Shown here piece after piece: positions 38,337 through 48,110 of a stretch of DNA of 64,000 bases. The DNA is from Burkholderiales bacterium. GTDB lineage: Bacteria > Pseudomonadota > Gammaproteobacteria > Burkholderiales > Burkholderiaceae_C. Each line of letters starts with the position of its first letter. Positions within the stretch are counted from its first letter, which is position 1. The stretch is from NCBI GenBank assembly GCA_028868825.1, contig JAGWTU010000011.1:1-64000 (forward strand), in the 5' to 3' direction. The notes beneath the pieces are model-generated. The model was not told where the DNA came from. It saw nothing but the letters and a program-made list of their open reading frames with translations, and ran no database searches. The position numbers and the translations under genes were made by a program.

Positions 38337-38972
38337 ATGAAGCTGCCCTTTGCACCGACCTTGTCGGCCCTTTTCGCCAGCGCGGTCCTGTACGCCGCGC
38401 CGACCCTCGCCGCCGAGGGCCAGCCGGCTTTCAAGGTCGACCTCGCGAAGGGGCAGCAACTGGCCACCGCCTGCGCCGCCTGCCACACCCAGGACGGCAC
38501 GCGCGGCGTGGCGACCTACCCGATCCTGCAGGGCCAGCATCCCGAGTACCTCGCCAAGCAGCTCGCCGACTTCAAGTCCGGCAAGCGCAAGAACGCGGTC
38601 ATGACGGGGATGGCGGCGACCGTGGTGTCCGAAGACGATGCCAAGCAGATCGCCGCCTTCTACGCCAGCAAGACGGCCAAGCCCGGCTTTGCCAAGTCCA
38701 AGGACACGGTGCTGCTCGGCGAGCAGATCTATCGCGGCGGCATCGCCGCCAAGCAGGTGCCGGCCTGTGCCGGCTGCCACGGCCCGAGCGGTGCCGGCAT
38801 CCCGGCCCAGTACCCGCGCATCGGCGGCCAGCATGGCGAATACGCCGAGGCCCAATTGAACGCCTTCCGTTCGGGCGAGCGCGCGAACAGCCCGCAGATG
38901 GCGGCCATCGCCGCGCGACTGAGCGATCGCGAGATCAAGGCCGTCGCCGACTACGTGACCGGTCTGCACTGA
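38337..38972 (+). CDS. Cytochrome c4, di-heme
   Basis: 211 residues. A signal peptide (residues 1 to about 26, ending TLAAEG) exports it to the periplasm. It has two heme c sites, C46-x-x-C49-H50 (CAACH) and C144-x-x-C147-H148 (CAGCH), with matching distal methionines (for example VMTGMAATV and NSPQMAAIAARLSD). Cytochrome c4 carries electrons to terminal oxidases such as cbb3. ATG 38337 has a GAAGG site 8 bp upstream; an in-frame ATG at 38319 lacks one. A GC-rich hairpin (38979-39001) follows the stop. Confidence 0.93.
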   Translation: MKLPFAPTLSALFASAVLYAAPTLAAEGQPAFKVDLAKGQQLATACAACHTQDGTRGVATYPILQGQHPEYLAKQLADFKSGKRKNAVMTGMAATVVSEDDAKQIAAFYASKTAKPGFAKSKDTVLLGEQIYRGGIAAKQVPACAGCHGPSGAGIPAQYPRIGGQHGEYAEAQLNAFRSGERANSPQMAAIAARLSDREIKAVADYVTGLH

Positions 38973-38978
38973 AGGCGT

Positions 38979-39001
38979 CGCGCGGCGGTCGCCGCGCGTT
39001 T
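38979..39001 (+). terminator. GC hairpin after cytochrome c4 gene
   Basis: CGCGCGGC and GCCGCGCG pair around GGTC, with only TTT behind. It lies in the 49-bp gap between the convergent cytochrome and uvrA-like genes. It could stop transcription from the plus side; the U-run is weak. Confidence 0.4.
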
Positions 39002-39021
39002 GAGAAGACCGCGCGAGGCGC

Positions 39022-42000
39022 TCAGCGGCTGCGCGCCAGCACCGGCGCCAACGCGCGTCCGGTGTGGCTGGCGCGCGCCGCGACGATCGTCTCCGGCGGC
39101 CCCGCGGCGACGATGCGACCGCCCTCGGCGCCGCCCTCGGGCCCGAGGTCGATGACCCAGTCGGCCTCGGCGATGACGTCGAGGTCATGCTCGATGACGA
39201 CGACGCTGTGCCCGCCCTCGACGAGGCGGTGCAGCACGCGGATCAGCCGTTCGACATCGGCCATGTGCAGGCCCACCGTCGGCTCGTCGAGCACGTAGAG
39301 CGTGCGCGGCGCGCGGTTGCCGCGCCGCGTGACGTCGTCGCGCACCTTGCTGAGTTCAGTCACGAGCTTGATGCGCTGTGCCTCGCCGCCCGACAGCGTC
39401 GGCGACGGCTGGCCGAGCGTCAGATAGCCCAGGCCGACATCGGCCAGCAGCTGCAGCGGGTGCGCGATCGAGGGCATGCTGGCGAAGAAGCCGACGGCCT
39501 CGTCGACCTCCATTTTCAGCACGTCGCCGATGCTCTTGCCGCGCCAGGTCACGGCCAGCGTCTCGGGGTTGAAGCGCGCGCCGTGGCAGGTGTCGCAATG
39601 GACCTTGACGTCGGGCAGGAAGCTCATCGCGATCGTGCGCAGGCCCTGGCCCTCGCAGGCCGGGCAGCGGCCGTCGCCGGTGTTGAAGCTGAAGCGCGAA
39701 GCGGCGTAGCCGCGTGCCTTGGCCTCGAGCGTCTCGGTGTAGAGGCGGCGGATCGCGTCCCAGAAACCGATGTAGGTGGCAGGGCAGGATCGCGGCGTCT
39801 TGCCGATCGGCGTCTGGTCGACCTCGAGCACGCGGTCGACCTGGTCGACGCCCTCGATGCCTGCGCAGCCGGCCCAGCGCCGGCCGCCGGCTAGGGCTGA
39901 TTGCACATTGGCCAGCAGCACGTCGCGCGCCAGCGTGCTCTTGCCCGAACCGCTGACGCCCGTCACCGCGACGAGCCGCGCCAGCGGCACCTGGACATCG
40001 AAGCCCTGCAGGTTGTGCAGCGACGCGCCACGCAGCCGCAGCGCCGGTGAGCCCGGCGGCACCGGACGACGCGGCTGCAGCGGATGGCGCAGCGGATGGG
40101 CGAGCAGCCGGCCGGTGACCGACTCGGCGTTGGCCGACAGATCGGCAGCCGTGCCCTGGGCGACGAGCCGCCCGCCGCGCTTGCCGGCGCCGGGACCGAT
40201 GTCGATCAGGTGCTCGGCGCGGCGTATCGTGTCCTCGTCGTGCTCGACGACGACGAGCGTGTTGCCGGCGGCGCCGAGCTTGGCCAGCGCGTCGAGCAGG
40301 ACGCCGTTGTCGCGCGGATGCAGGCCGATGGTCGGCTCGTCGAGCACGTAGCAGACGCCCTGCAGATGGCTGCCGAGCTGGGCTGCGAGCCGGATGCGCT
40401 GCGCCTCGCCGCCCGAGAGCGTCGGCGCCGCGCGGTCCAGCGTCAGGTAGCCGAGGCCGACATCCTCGAGGAATTCGAGCCGGTTGTGGATCTCGGTGAC
40501 GACATCGCGCGCGATGTCGCCGTCGCGGCCGTCGAGCTGGCCCTGTTTCGCCAGCGCATCGATCCATTGCCGCGACTCGCGCACCGACAGGCGCGCGATC
40601 TCGGCGATCGGCCGCCCGGCGAAGGTCACGCCGCGCGACGCAGGGTTCAGCCGCGCGCCGCCGCAATCGGCGCAGGGCTCGTCGACGAGTCCCTCGACCT
40701 CGGTCTCTTCGGACGGGAAGCTCTGCTCGCGACCCTTGTTGTCGTCGTCGCGCACCGAGTCGTCGTAGGCCTTGCGCTGCTCGCGCGTCAGCTTGAGCCC
40801 GGTGCCGACGCAGCCCGTGCACCAGCCATGCTTGCTGTTGTAGCTGAACATGCGCGGGTCGAGCTCGGGGTAGCTGGTGCCGCAGACCGGGCAGGCGCGC
40901 TTGGTCGAGAACACCTTCACCGCGCCGATGCCGCGGCCCTGCGCGCCACCCGGCAGCATCGATGCATCGAGCCCGTCGAGCGGATGCAGCAGATGCAGCA
41001 CGCCCTTGCCGAGGTCGAGCGTGCGCGCCAGCAGCTCGCGCAGCCGCGCCTCGTCGCGCGGGTCGACGACGAGGTCGCCGACCGGCAGCTCGATCACATG
41101 CTCCTTGTAGCGGTCGATGCGCGGAAACGGCTCGACGGCGACGAATTCGCCGTCGATGCGCAGATGCGTATGGCCGCGCGCCTTCGCCCATTTCGCGAGG
41201 TCGGTGTAGACGCCCTTGCGGTTCACGACCAGCGGCGCGAGCAGGCCGACATGCTGGCCGCGGTGGTCGCGCAGCAACTGCGCGGCGATGCTCTCGGCGC
41301 TCTGCGCCTTCACCGGCGCGCCGTCGTGGACGCAATGCTGCAGCCCCAGCTTGACCCATAGCAGGCGCAGGAAATGCCAGACCTCGGTCGTCGTCGCGAC
41401 CGTGCTCTTGCGCCCGCCGCGCGACAGCCGCTGCTCGATCGCCACCGTCGGCGGGATGCCGTAGACGGCGTCGACCTCCGGCCGCCCCGCCGGCTGGACG
41501 ATGCTGCGCGCATAGGCGTTGAGGCTTTCGAGGTAGCGCCGCTGGCCCTCGTTGAACAGGATGTCGAAGGCGATCGTGCTCTTGCCCGAGCCGCTGACGC
41601 CGGTGATGACGTTGAACTTCCCGCGCGGGATCTCGACATCGAGCGAGCGCAGGTTGTTCTCGCGCGCGTTGACGATGCGGATCGATTCCTCGCCGGTATC
41701 GCGCCGCGCCGCACGCGCTGCGCGCAGCACGCTTTGCAGCGCCCGGCCTTCCTCGGCGCGCGGCGTGCCGAAGCCGAGCGCGGCGTCGTAGTCGCGCAGC
41801 GCGGCGCCGGTGTGCGAGCTCGGGTGCGCCTTGACGTCGTCGGGCGTGCCGGCGCAGACGAGTTCGCCGCCGGCCTCGCCGCCCTCGGGGCCGAGGTCGA
41901 CGATCCAGTCGGCGCTTCGGATGACGTCGAGGTTGTGCTCGATGACGAGCAGCGAATGCCCCGCGCCCTGGAGCTTGCGCAGCGCGCGCATGAGCTTGGC

Positions 42001-44679
42001 GATGTCGTCGAAATGCAGCCCCGTCGTCGGCTCGTCGAACAGGAACAGCGTGCCGCGCTTCGCGACGCGCTGCGCCGGCGCTGCGGCCGCCTCGGCGAGG
42101 AAGCCGGCGAGCTTGAGCCGCTGCGCCTCGCCGCCCGACAGCGTCGGCACCGGCTGGCCCAGGCGCACATAGTCGAGCCCGACGTCGACCAGCGGCTGCA
42201 GCCGCGCGACGACCTCGTGGTCGGTCTGGAACCAATGCGCGGCCTCGGCGACGGTGAGGTCGAGCACATCGGCGATCGAGAGCTGCATGGGCCCGCGCAC
42301 GATCTTCACGTCGAGGATCTCGGCGCGGTAGCGGCGGCCGTCGCAGTCGGGGCAGCGCAGGTAGACGTCGCTCAGGAACTGCATCTCGACATGCTCGAAG
42401 CCCGAGCCGCCGCAGGTCGGGCAGCGGCCGTCGCCGGCGTTGAAGCTGAAGGTGCCTGCCGTGTAGCTGCGCTCGCGCGCCAGCGGCAGGTCGGCGAACA
42501 GCGCGCGCAGTGCGTCGAAGGCGCCGACATAGCTCGCCGGGTTGCTGCGCGCGGTCTTGCCGATCGGGCTCTGGTCGACGAACACGGCGTCGGCGAGGTG
42601 GTCGGCGCCGAGCAGCCGGTCATGCTCGCCCGGCGTCTCGGTGGCCTTGCCGAAATGGCGCGCCAGCGCCGGGTACAGCAGGTCCTGGATCAGGCTGCTC
42701 TTGCCCGAGCCGCTGACGCCGGTGACGCAGACCAGCCGCTGCAGCGGCAGCGTCACGGTGATGTTGCGCAGGTTGTGCACGCGCGCGCCCTCGAGCACGA
42801 GCTTGGGCGTTCCCTCGTCGACGGCGCGGCGGTAGCCGCTGCCCACCTGCTTGCGACCGCCGAGGTAGGCGCCGGTGAGTGTGTCGGCGTTGCGCGCGTC
42901 CTCGGGGCTGCCGTCGAAGACGATGCGACCGCCGCGCTCGCCGGGTCCCGGTCCCATGTCGATGAGGCGGTCGGCGGCGAGCATCACGGCCGGGTCATGC
43001 TCGACCACCACGAGCGTGTTGCCGGCGTCGCGCAGGCGCTGCATCGCCTCGACGATGCGGTTCATGTCGCGCGGGTGCAGGCCGATGCTGGGCTCGTCGA
43101 GCACGAACATCGTGTTCACGAGCGAGGTCCCGAGCGCCGTCGTCAGGTTGATGCGCTGCACTTCGCCGCCCGAGAGCGTGCGGCTCTGGCGGTCGAGCGT
43201 GAGGTAGCCCAGGCCGACGTCGCAGAGGTATTTCAGCCGCGTGCGGATCTCGCCCTGCAGCAGCTTCAGTGCATCGTCGAGCAAGGTGCTCGGCAGCGTC
43301 AGGCCGTCGAAGAGCCGGCGCAGACGGTCGATCGAGAGCTGCATCAGGTCGTGCAGCGAGAGGCCCGGCAGGGCCTCGAGCTGCGCCCGCGTCCAGGTCG
43401 CGCCCACCGGCAGGTAGCGCTGCGCCGGTGGCAGCACGGCGTCGGCGTCTTCCTTCGAACCCAGGCGCCAGAGCAGCGCCTCGAGCTTCAGCCGCGCGCC
43501 GCCGCAGGCCGCGCAGGGCGTGTAGCTGCGGTATTTCGACAAGAGCACGCGGATGTGCATCTTGTAGGCCTTGCTCTCGAGGTACTCGAAGAAGCGGCGC
43601 ACGCCGTACCACTGCTTGTTCCAGTTGCCGTTCCAGTTCGGCGAGCCGCCGATGACCCACTCGCGCTGCGCGGGCGTCAGCTGCAACCACGCGGTGTCGC
43701 GCGGGATGCCGGCCTCGCCGGCGTATTTCAGCAGGTCTTCCTGGCAGTCCTTCCAGGCCGGCGTCTGCAGCGGCTTGACGGCGCCGTTGCGCAGCGTCTT
43801 GCGCACATCGGGGATCACGAGATCCATGTCGACGCCGATGACGCGGCCGAAGCCGCGGCAGGTGTCGCAGGCGCCGTAGGCCGAGTTGAAGCTGAACATC
43901 GCCGGCTGCGGGTCGGCGTAGCGCAGGTCGCTCTCAGGGCAATGCAGGCCGGTCGAATAGCGCCACGATTGCGCCGTATCGGCTTCGCCCGCATGCACAT
44001 CGAGCCGGCCGCCGCCGCGCTTGAGCGCGAGCTCGATGGCCTCGATCACGCGCACCGGCTCGGCCGACGACAGGCGCAGCCGGTCGGCGACGACGTCCAG
44101 GCGTTTGCGCGTGCCGACGACATGCTCGCCATGGACGCGCGTGAAGCCGCTCGCCGCCAGCCATTGCTCCTGCTGCTCGGCCGAGGTGTCGGCCGGCAGC
44201 TCGACCGGGAAAGTGAAGACCAGGCGCGGATCGCCGGCGGCGGCTGCGCGCGCCGCGAGGTCGGCCTGGATCGTCTGCGCGTTGTCGTGGCGCACCGGCA
44301 GCGCGGTCTGGCGGTCGTAGAGCTGCGCCGCGCGGGCGTAGAGCAGCTTCAGATGGTCGTTGATCTCGGTCATCGTGCCGACCGTCGAGCGCGAGGTGCG
44401 CACCGGGTTCGTCTGGTCGATCGCGATCGCCGGCGGCACGCCGTCGACGCGGTCGACCGCGGGCCGGTCCATGCGGTCGAGGAACTGGCGCGCGTAGGCG
44501 CTGAAGGTCTCGACATAGCGCCGCTGGCCCTCGGCGTAGAGGGTGTCGAAGACCAGGCTCGACTTGCCCGAGCCGCTGGGGCCGGTCACCACCGTCAGCT
44601 CGCCGGTGCGGATGTCCAGGTCGAGGTTCTTGAGGTTGTGCTGGCGGGCGCCGCGGATGCGGATCAGGCCGGATGACAT
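39022..44679 (-). CDS. uvrA: Double-length UvrA: two UvrA-like units in one protein, four ABC ATPase domains
   Basis: 1885 residues, twice the normal 940. Unit 1 (residues 1 to about 985) has Walker A near 33 (GPSGSGKSS) and 654 (GVSGSGKSS), two LSGGE signatures, and the zinc motif CPTCGGSGFEHVEMQFL...CPDCDGRRY. After a linker (about 985-1010), unit 2 has Walker A near 1027 (GVSGSGKST) and 1573, two more LSGGE motifs, zinc pairs CPVC...CTGC and CPACEGQGL...CDTC, and the usual DEPTIGLHPRD. Each unit is a full UvrA by layout, and the two differ strongly from each other. UvrA finds DNA damage and loads UvrB. A fused pair would act like an obligate dimer. The ordinary uvrA may exist elsewhere. 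The start ATG 44679 matches MSSGLIRIRGARQHNLKN. Confidence 0.9.
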   Translation of the reverse strand: MSSGLIRIRGARQHNLKNLDLDIRTGELTVVTGPSGSGKSSLVFDTLYAEGQRRYVETFSAYARQFLDRMDRPAVDRVDGVPPAIAIDQTNPVRTSRSTVGTMTEINDHLKLLYARAAQLYDRQTALPVRHDNAQTIQADLAARAAAAGDPRLVFTFPVELPADTSAEQQEQWLAASGFTRVHGEHVVGTRKRLDVVADRLRLSSAEPVRVIEAIELALKRGGGRLDVHAGEADTAQSWRYSTGLHCPESDLRYADPQPAMFSFNSAYGACDTCRGFGRVIGVDMDLVIPDVRKTLRNGAVKPLQTPAWKDCQEDLLKYAGEAGIPRDTAWLQLTPAQREWVIGGSPNWNGNWNKQWYGVRRFFEYLESKAYKMHIRVLLSKYRSYTPCAACGGARLKLEALLWRLGSKEDADAVLPPAQRYLPVGATWTRAQLEALPGLSLHDLMQLSIDRLRRLFDGLTLPSTLLDDALKLLQGEIRTRLKYLCDVGLGYLTLDRQSRTLSGGEVQRINLTTALGTSLVNTMFVLDEPSIGLHPRDMNRIVEAMQRLRDAGNTLVVVEHDPAVMLAADRLIDMGPGPGERGGRIVFDGSPEDARNADTLTGAYLGGRKQVGSGYRRAVDEGTPKLVLEGARVHNLRNITVTLPLQRLVCVTGVSGSGKSSLIQDLLYPALARHFGKATETPGEHDRLLGADHLADAVFVDQSPIGKTARSNPASYVGAFDALRALFADLPLARERSYTAGTFSFNAGDGRCPTCGGSGFEHVEMQFLSDVYLRCPDCDGRRYRAEILDVKIVRGPMQLSIADVLDLTVAEAAHWFQTDHEVVARLQPLVDVGLDYVRLGQPVPTLSGGEAQRLKLAGFLAEAAAAPAQRVAKRGTLFLFDEPTTGLHFDDIAKLMRALRKLQGAGHSLLVIEHNLDVIRSADWIVDLGPEGGEAGGELVCAGTPDDVKAHPSSHTGAALRDYDAALGFGTPRAEEGRALQSVLRAARAARRDTGEESIRIVNARENNLRSLDVEIPRGKFNVITGVSGSGKSTIAFDILFNEGQRRYLESLNAYARSIVQPAGRPEVDAVYGIPPTVAIEQRLSRGGRKSTVATTTEVWHFLRLLWVKLGLQHCVHDGAPVKAQSAESIAAQLLRDHRGQHVGLLAPLVVNRKGVYTDLAKWAKARGHTHLRIDGEFVAVEPFPRIDRYKEHVIELPVGDLVVDPRDEARLRELLARTLDLGKGVLHLLHPLDGLDASMLPGGAQGRGIGAVKVFSTKRACPVCGTSYPELDPRMFSYNSKHGWCTGCVGTGLKLTREQRKAYDDSVRDDDNKGREQSFPSEETEVEGLVDEPCADCGGARLNPASRGVTFAGRPIAEIARLSVRESRQWIDALAKQGQLDGRDGDIARDVVTEIHNRLEFLEDVGLGYLTLDRAAPTLSGGEAQRIRLAAQLGSHLQGVCYVLDEPTIGLHPRDNGVLLDALAKLGAAGNTLVVVEHDEDTIRRAEHLIDIGPGAGKRGGRLVAQGTAADLSANAESVTGRLLAHPLRHPLQPRRPVPPGSPALRLRGASLHNLQGFDVQVPLARLVAVTGVSGSGKSTLARDVLLANVQSALAGGRRWAGCAGIEGVDQVDRVLEVDQTPIGKTPRSCPATYIGFWDAIRRLYTETLEAKARGYAASRFSFNTGDGRCPACEGQGLRTIAMSFLPDVKVHCDTCHGARFNPETLAVTWRGKSIGDVLKMEVDEAVGFFASMPSIAHPLQLLADVGLGYLTLGQPSPTLSGGEAQRIKLVTELSKVRDDVTRRGNRAPRTLYVLDEPTVGLHMADVERLIRVLHRLVEGGHSVVVIEHDLDVIAEADWVIDLGPEGGAEGGRIVAAGPPETIVAARASHTGRALAPVLARSR

Positions 44680-44773
44680 GGCGTAGGAGGGGGCGGGACT
44701 GGGGGGAACCGGCCATTCTAGGGACCGGATCCGACCGGCGTGCGACGGCCCGCGGCCGTCGCGGCCCGCACGA

Positions 44774-45613
44774 TCAGACCGAGGCGAAGAAGCGCTCGAC
44801 GAGGCCGATCTGCTCGGGCGTGTTCAGCGCCGGCGCATGGCCGCAGCCGGCGATCGTCTCGACCTGCGCCCGCGGCCCGCGATGCCGCATCGCCTCGGCC
44901 GTCTCGGCCGCCAGCAGGTCGCTGCGCTCGCCGCGCAGGCACAGCACCGGCAGCGTCAGGCTGTCCCAGGCCGGCCATTGCGCGTAGTCGTCGGGGTGGT
45001 GGACGAACTGCAGCACCATCGCCGGGTCGTAATGCGGCGTCACGCGACCGTCGGGCAGGCGTCGTACCGACGATTCGGTGAGCAAGCGCCACTGCTCGTC
45101 GCTGAGCCAGCCATAGGGTTCGTAGATGGTGCGGAAATAGCGCTCGAGCTCGCCGACGGTCGCGAACGCCGGCGGGTTGCCGGCGTAGCTGCGGATGCGC
45201 GCGACCGATGACTCGGTGATCTGCGGCCCGATGTCGTTGAGGACGAGGCTGCGGATGCGCCCGCGCAGCGAGTTCGCCGCCGCGCGCAGCCCCAGCGCGC
45301 CGCCCATCGAGGTGCCGAGCCAATGCATGCGCCCGATGCCGAGCCGGTCGACGAGCGCCAGCGCCTGCTGTTCATAGACGGCCAGGCAGTATTCGCGCGC
45401 CGGATCGGGGCTCCACTGGCTGAGGCCGCGGCCCGGCGTGTCGGGGCAGATGACGCGCCAGCGCTGCGCCAGCCTCGACGCGATCGCGTCCATGTCGCGC
45501 CCGGTGCGCGCCAGGCCATGCCAGGCGACGACGACGTCGGCGTTCGCGTCGCCCCATTCCATGAAATGGATCTCGCGCCCGGCGCATTCGAGGTAACGGG
45601 ATCGGGGTGTCAT
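44774..45613 (-). CDS. Alpha/beta hydrolase
   Basis: 279 residues with the alpha/beta hydrolase fold. The oxyanion loop is VVAWHGLARTG, the nucleophile Ser102 sits in GTSMGG (residues 100-105), and the Asp and His are near ERSDLL and GCGHAPALNTPEQ. It is close to the family of small esterase and lyase-type hydrolases that begin MTPxSRYLECAGREIHFMEWG. The ATG at 45613 is preferred; an upstream ATG at 45655 with an AGGG 9 bp before it would add 14 residues. The substrate is unknown. It is divergent from matB across 215 bp, a region where I see no clear operator. Confidence 0.85.
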   Translation of the reverse strand: MTPRSRYLECAGREIHFMEWGDANADVVVAWHGLARTGRDMDAIASRLAQRWRVICPDTPGRGLSQWSPDPAREYCLAVYEQQALALVDRLGIGRMHWLGTSMGGALGLRAAANSLRGRIRSLVLNDIGPQITESSVARIRSYAGNPPAFATVGELERYFRTIYEPYGWLSDEQWRLLTESSVRRLPDGRVTPHYDPAMVLQFVHHPDDYAQWPAWDSLTLPVLCLRGERSDLLAAETAEAMRHRGPRAQVETIAGCGHAPALNTPEQIGLVERFFASV

Positions 45614-45828
45614 CGGCCCGTATTCTGAGCGAGCAGTGCCTGCAGCGTTCGCCATACGGTGTATCCCTAGCGCGGGTGCAACGCCACAGTGACAGCTTAG
45701 GGATGGCTACGGGTTCGCACGAGCCATGACGGTCACCGGCCCTCGTTACGATCCGGTGCCGGCCCGCTTCGTCGTCAGCCTGGCCACAGAACGATGGCGC
45801 AAGCTGCGCCCGGCCGACCCCCATACCC

Positions 45829-47373
45829 ATGACTTCATCGAACCTCTACGCCGCGCTCGCCGGCGCCTTCCCCGCTGCGCCCGACGCCGTCGCCATCGAG
45901 ACCGCCGACACCGCGCAGCCGCTGTACTACACCTGGCGCGACATCGAGCGCGGCAGCGCGATGATCGCCAACCTCATCGCCAGCCTCGAGCTGCCGCCGG
46001 CCTCGCGCATCGCGGTGCAGGTCGACAAGAGCGTCGAGGCGCTGCTGCTCTACCTCGCCGTGCTGCGTGCCGGCCATGTCTACCTGCCGCTGAACACCGC
46101 CTACCAGGCGGCCGAGCTCGACTATTTCATCGCCAACGCCGAGCCCGCGGTCGTCGTCTGCACGAGTCGCAACTTCGGCTGGGTCAGCCAGCTCGCGTTC
46201 CAGCGCGGCGTCGGCCATGTCTACACGCTCGACGACGACCGCAGCGGCACGCTGCTGGCGCGCGCCGCCTTCCATCCCGACAGCCACGAGACGGTGCGGC
46301 GCGGCGCCGACGACCTCGCCGCCATCGTCTACACCAGCGGCACGACCGGGCGCAGCAAGGGCGCGATGCTCACGCACGGCAACCTGCTGTCGAACGCGCG
46401 CGTGCTGCAGTCGTACTGGGGCTGGCGCAGCGCCGAAGAGGGCGGCGACCGGCTGATCCACGCGCTGCCGATCTTCCATGTCCACGGCCTTTTCGTCGCC
46501 GTGCACGGCGCGCTGATCAACGGCAGCCCGATGATCTGGTTCAACCGCTTCGATGCCCGCGCCGTCGCCGCGCGGCTGCCCGAGGCAACGGTCTTCATGG
46601 GCGTGCCGACGCTGTACACGCGGCTGCTCGCCGAGCCCGGCCTGACGCGCGAGGCCTGCGCCGGGATGCGGCTCTTCATCAGCGGTTCGGCGCCGCTGCT
46701 GATCGAGACCTTCAAGGCCTGGCAGGAGCGCACCGGCCACACCATCCTCGAGCGCTACGGCATGAGCGAGACGGTGATGCTCACCTCCAACCCCTACCGC
46801 CCCGAGAGCGCGCGCCGCGGCGGCACCGTGGGGCTGCCGCTGCCCGGCGTCGGCGTGCGCGTCCACGACGAGAAGGGCCGGCCGCTGCATGCGGGCGAGA
46901 TCGGCGGCATCGAGGTCAAGGGGCCGAACGTCTTCAAGGGCTATTGGCGCATGCCCGAGAAGACGGCCGACGAGTTCACGACCGACCTCTGGTTCAAGAC
47001 CGGCGATGTCGGCCGCATCGACGAGGACGGCTACCTCACCATCGTCGGCCGCAGCAAGGACCTCATCATCAGCGGCGGCTACAACGTCTATCCGGCCGAG
47101 ATCGAGGGCTATGCGAACGAGCTGCCCGGCGTGCTCGAATCGGCCGTCGTCGGCGTGCCGCATCCCGATTTCGGCGAGGCCGTCGTCGCGGTGCTGGTGC
47201 CGCGGCCGGGGGCGCAGATCGACGGCGACGCCGTGATCGCGGCGCTGAAGTCGCAGATCGCCAACTTCAAGGTCCCCAAGCGCGTCTTCATCAGCGCCGA
47301 ACTGCCGCGCAACGCGATGGGCAAGGTGCAGAAGAACCTGCTGCGCGACCAGCACCGCGCGCTGTTCGCCTGA
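45829..47373 (+). CDS. matB: Malonyl-CoA synthetase MatB
   Basis: 514 residues of the acyl-AMP-forming ligase superfamily. The AMP-binding signature is VYTSGTTGRSKGAMLTHGN. The motif RYGMSETVMLTSNPY with its malonate-type neighbours and the middle ALPIFHVHGLFVAVHG are characteristic of MatB-type malonyl-CoA synthetases. The C-terminal lysine is in RNAMGKVQKN. It makes malonyl-CoA from malonate, CoA and ATP. No matA (malonyl-CoA decarboxylase) or matC is nearby, so the role may be malonate scavenging or malonyl-CoA supply. ATG 45829 starts MTSSNLYAALAGAFP. Confidence 0.9.
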   Translation: MTSSNLYAALAGAFPAAPDAVAIETADTAQPLYYTWRDIERGSAMIANLIASLELPPASRIAVQVDKSVEALLLYLAVLRAGHVYLPLNTAYQAAELDYFIANAEPAVVVCTSRNFGWVSQLAFQRGVGHVYTLDDDRSGTLLARAAFHPDSHETVRRGADDLAAIVYTSGTTGRSKGAMLTHGNLLSNARVLQSYWGWRSAEEGGDRLIHALPIFHVHGLFVAVHGALINGSPMIWFNRFDARAVAARLPEATVFMGVPTLYTRLLAEPGLTREACAGMRLFISGSAPLLIETFKAWQERTGHTILERYGMSETVMLTSNPYRPESARRGGTVGLPLPGVGVRVHDEKGRPLHAGEIGGIEVKGPNVFKGYWRMPEKTADEFTTDLWFKTGDVGRIDEDGYLTIVGRSKDLIISGGYNVYPAEIEGYANELPGVLESAVVGVPHPDFGEAVVAVLVPRPGAQIDGDAVIAALKSQIANFKVPKRVFISAELPRNAMGKVQKNLLRDQHRALFA

Positions 47374-47388
47374 GCCGACGCGGCGCGC

Positions 47389-47985
47389 CTAGAACGCGTA
47401 GCGCAGCCCGAGCTGCAGCATCGGCGACAGCCGCATGTCGTGCAGCGCGCTGTCCATCGCCTGGTTGCCGAACAGCGCGCGGCCGACGCCGCCGGCCGCC
47501 GACGGGCGTTCGGCGATGAGTCCGAGGTCGGCCGTCAGCGCCAGGCTGCTGCGCAGCGGCGAGCTCGAATAGCCCAGACCCAGGTAGGTCGCCGTCGACA
47601 GGCCTTCGGGCTGGGGCTGGAACAGCGGTGCGACGCTGCCGTGGACGGCGACGTTGAGCCGCGATCCGGCGAGCATGCTGGCCAGCGGCAGGCCGCTCTG
47701 CTGGCCGACGAGCAGGCCGCCGCTGGCGCGGAAGCCGCCGGCCAGCGACGAGCCGAAATAGTAGTCGCCGAACATCGAGCCGCCGCGCAGCTCGCGGCGG
47801 CGCATGTCGGGGGCGTAGATGCGGCTCAGCGTGAGCGGCGAGATGTCGGCCGATTGCAGCGCGATGCGCGCCTGCCATTGCGGCCAATGACCGTCGGCTG
47901 CGGGCAGCTGCAGTCCGTCGGCGGCCAGCGCCAGCGTCGAGCCCAGCATGGCGAGCAGGAACAGGCTTGGATCACGCAACTTCAT
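47389..47985 (-). CDS. Hypothetical secreted protein, probable outer-membrane beta-barrel
   Basis: 198 residues. Signal peptide 1 to about 22 (LFLLAMLGSTLALAADG). The mature part has alternating hydrophobic strands with Gly and Tyr (GDYYFGSSLAGGFRASGGLLVGQ; TATYLGLGYSSS; RLSPMLQLGLRYAF). It ends in aromatic Phe after Y-A, the C-terminal signature read by the BAM complex. It is therefore probably an outer-membrane barrel of unknown function. A strong ribosome site (GGAGG) precedes the ATG at 47985. It converges with matB, 15 bp away. No domain was recognised. Confidence 0.7.
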   Translation of the reverse strand: MKLRDPSLFLLAMLGSTLALAADGLQLPAADGHWPQWQARIALQSADISPLTLSRIYAPDMRRRELRGGSMFGDYYFGSSLAGGFRASGGLLVGQQSGLPLASMLAGSRLNVAVHGSVAPLFQPQPEGLSTATYLGLGYSSSPLRSSLALTADLGLIAERPSAAGGVGRALFGNQAMDSALHDMRLSPMLQLGLRYAF

Positions 47986-48110
47986 CGCAGCCTCCGGTAG
48001 GGGCGAGTCAGGGATTCATGATGCGCCTGTCGCAGGCGCTGTGCATCCCCCGAACACCCGAGTCATGCAAAAGTCCCGCAGATTTACCTGCAGGCAAAGC
48101 TGGTCGTGGC

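Noticed and set aside
41374..44676. Open frame of 1100 codons on the plus strand
   Set aside because: Antisense to the double UvrA gene. No motif, no start signal.
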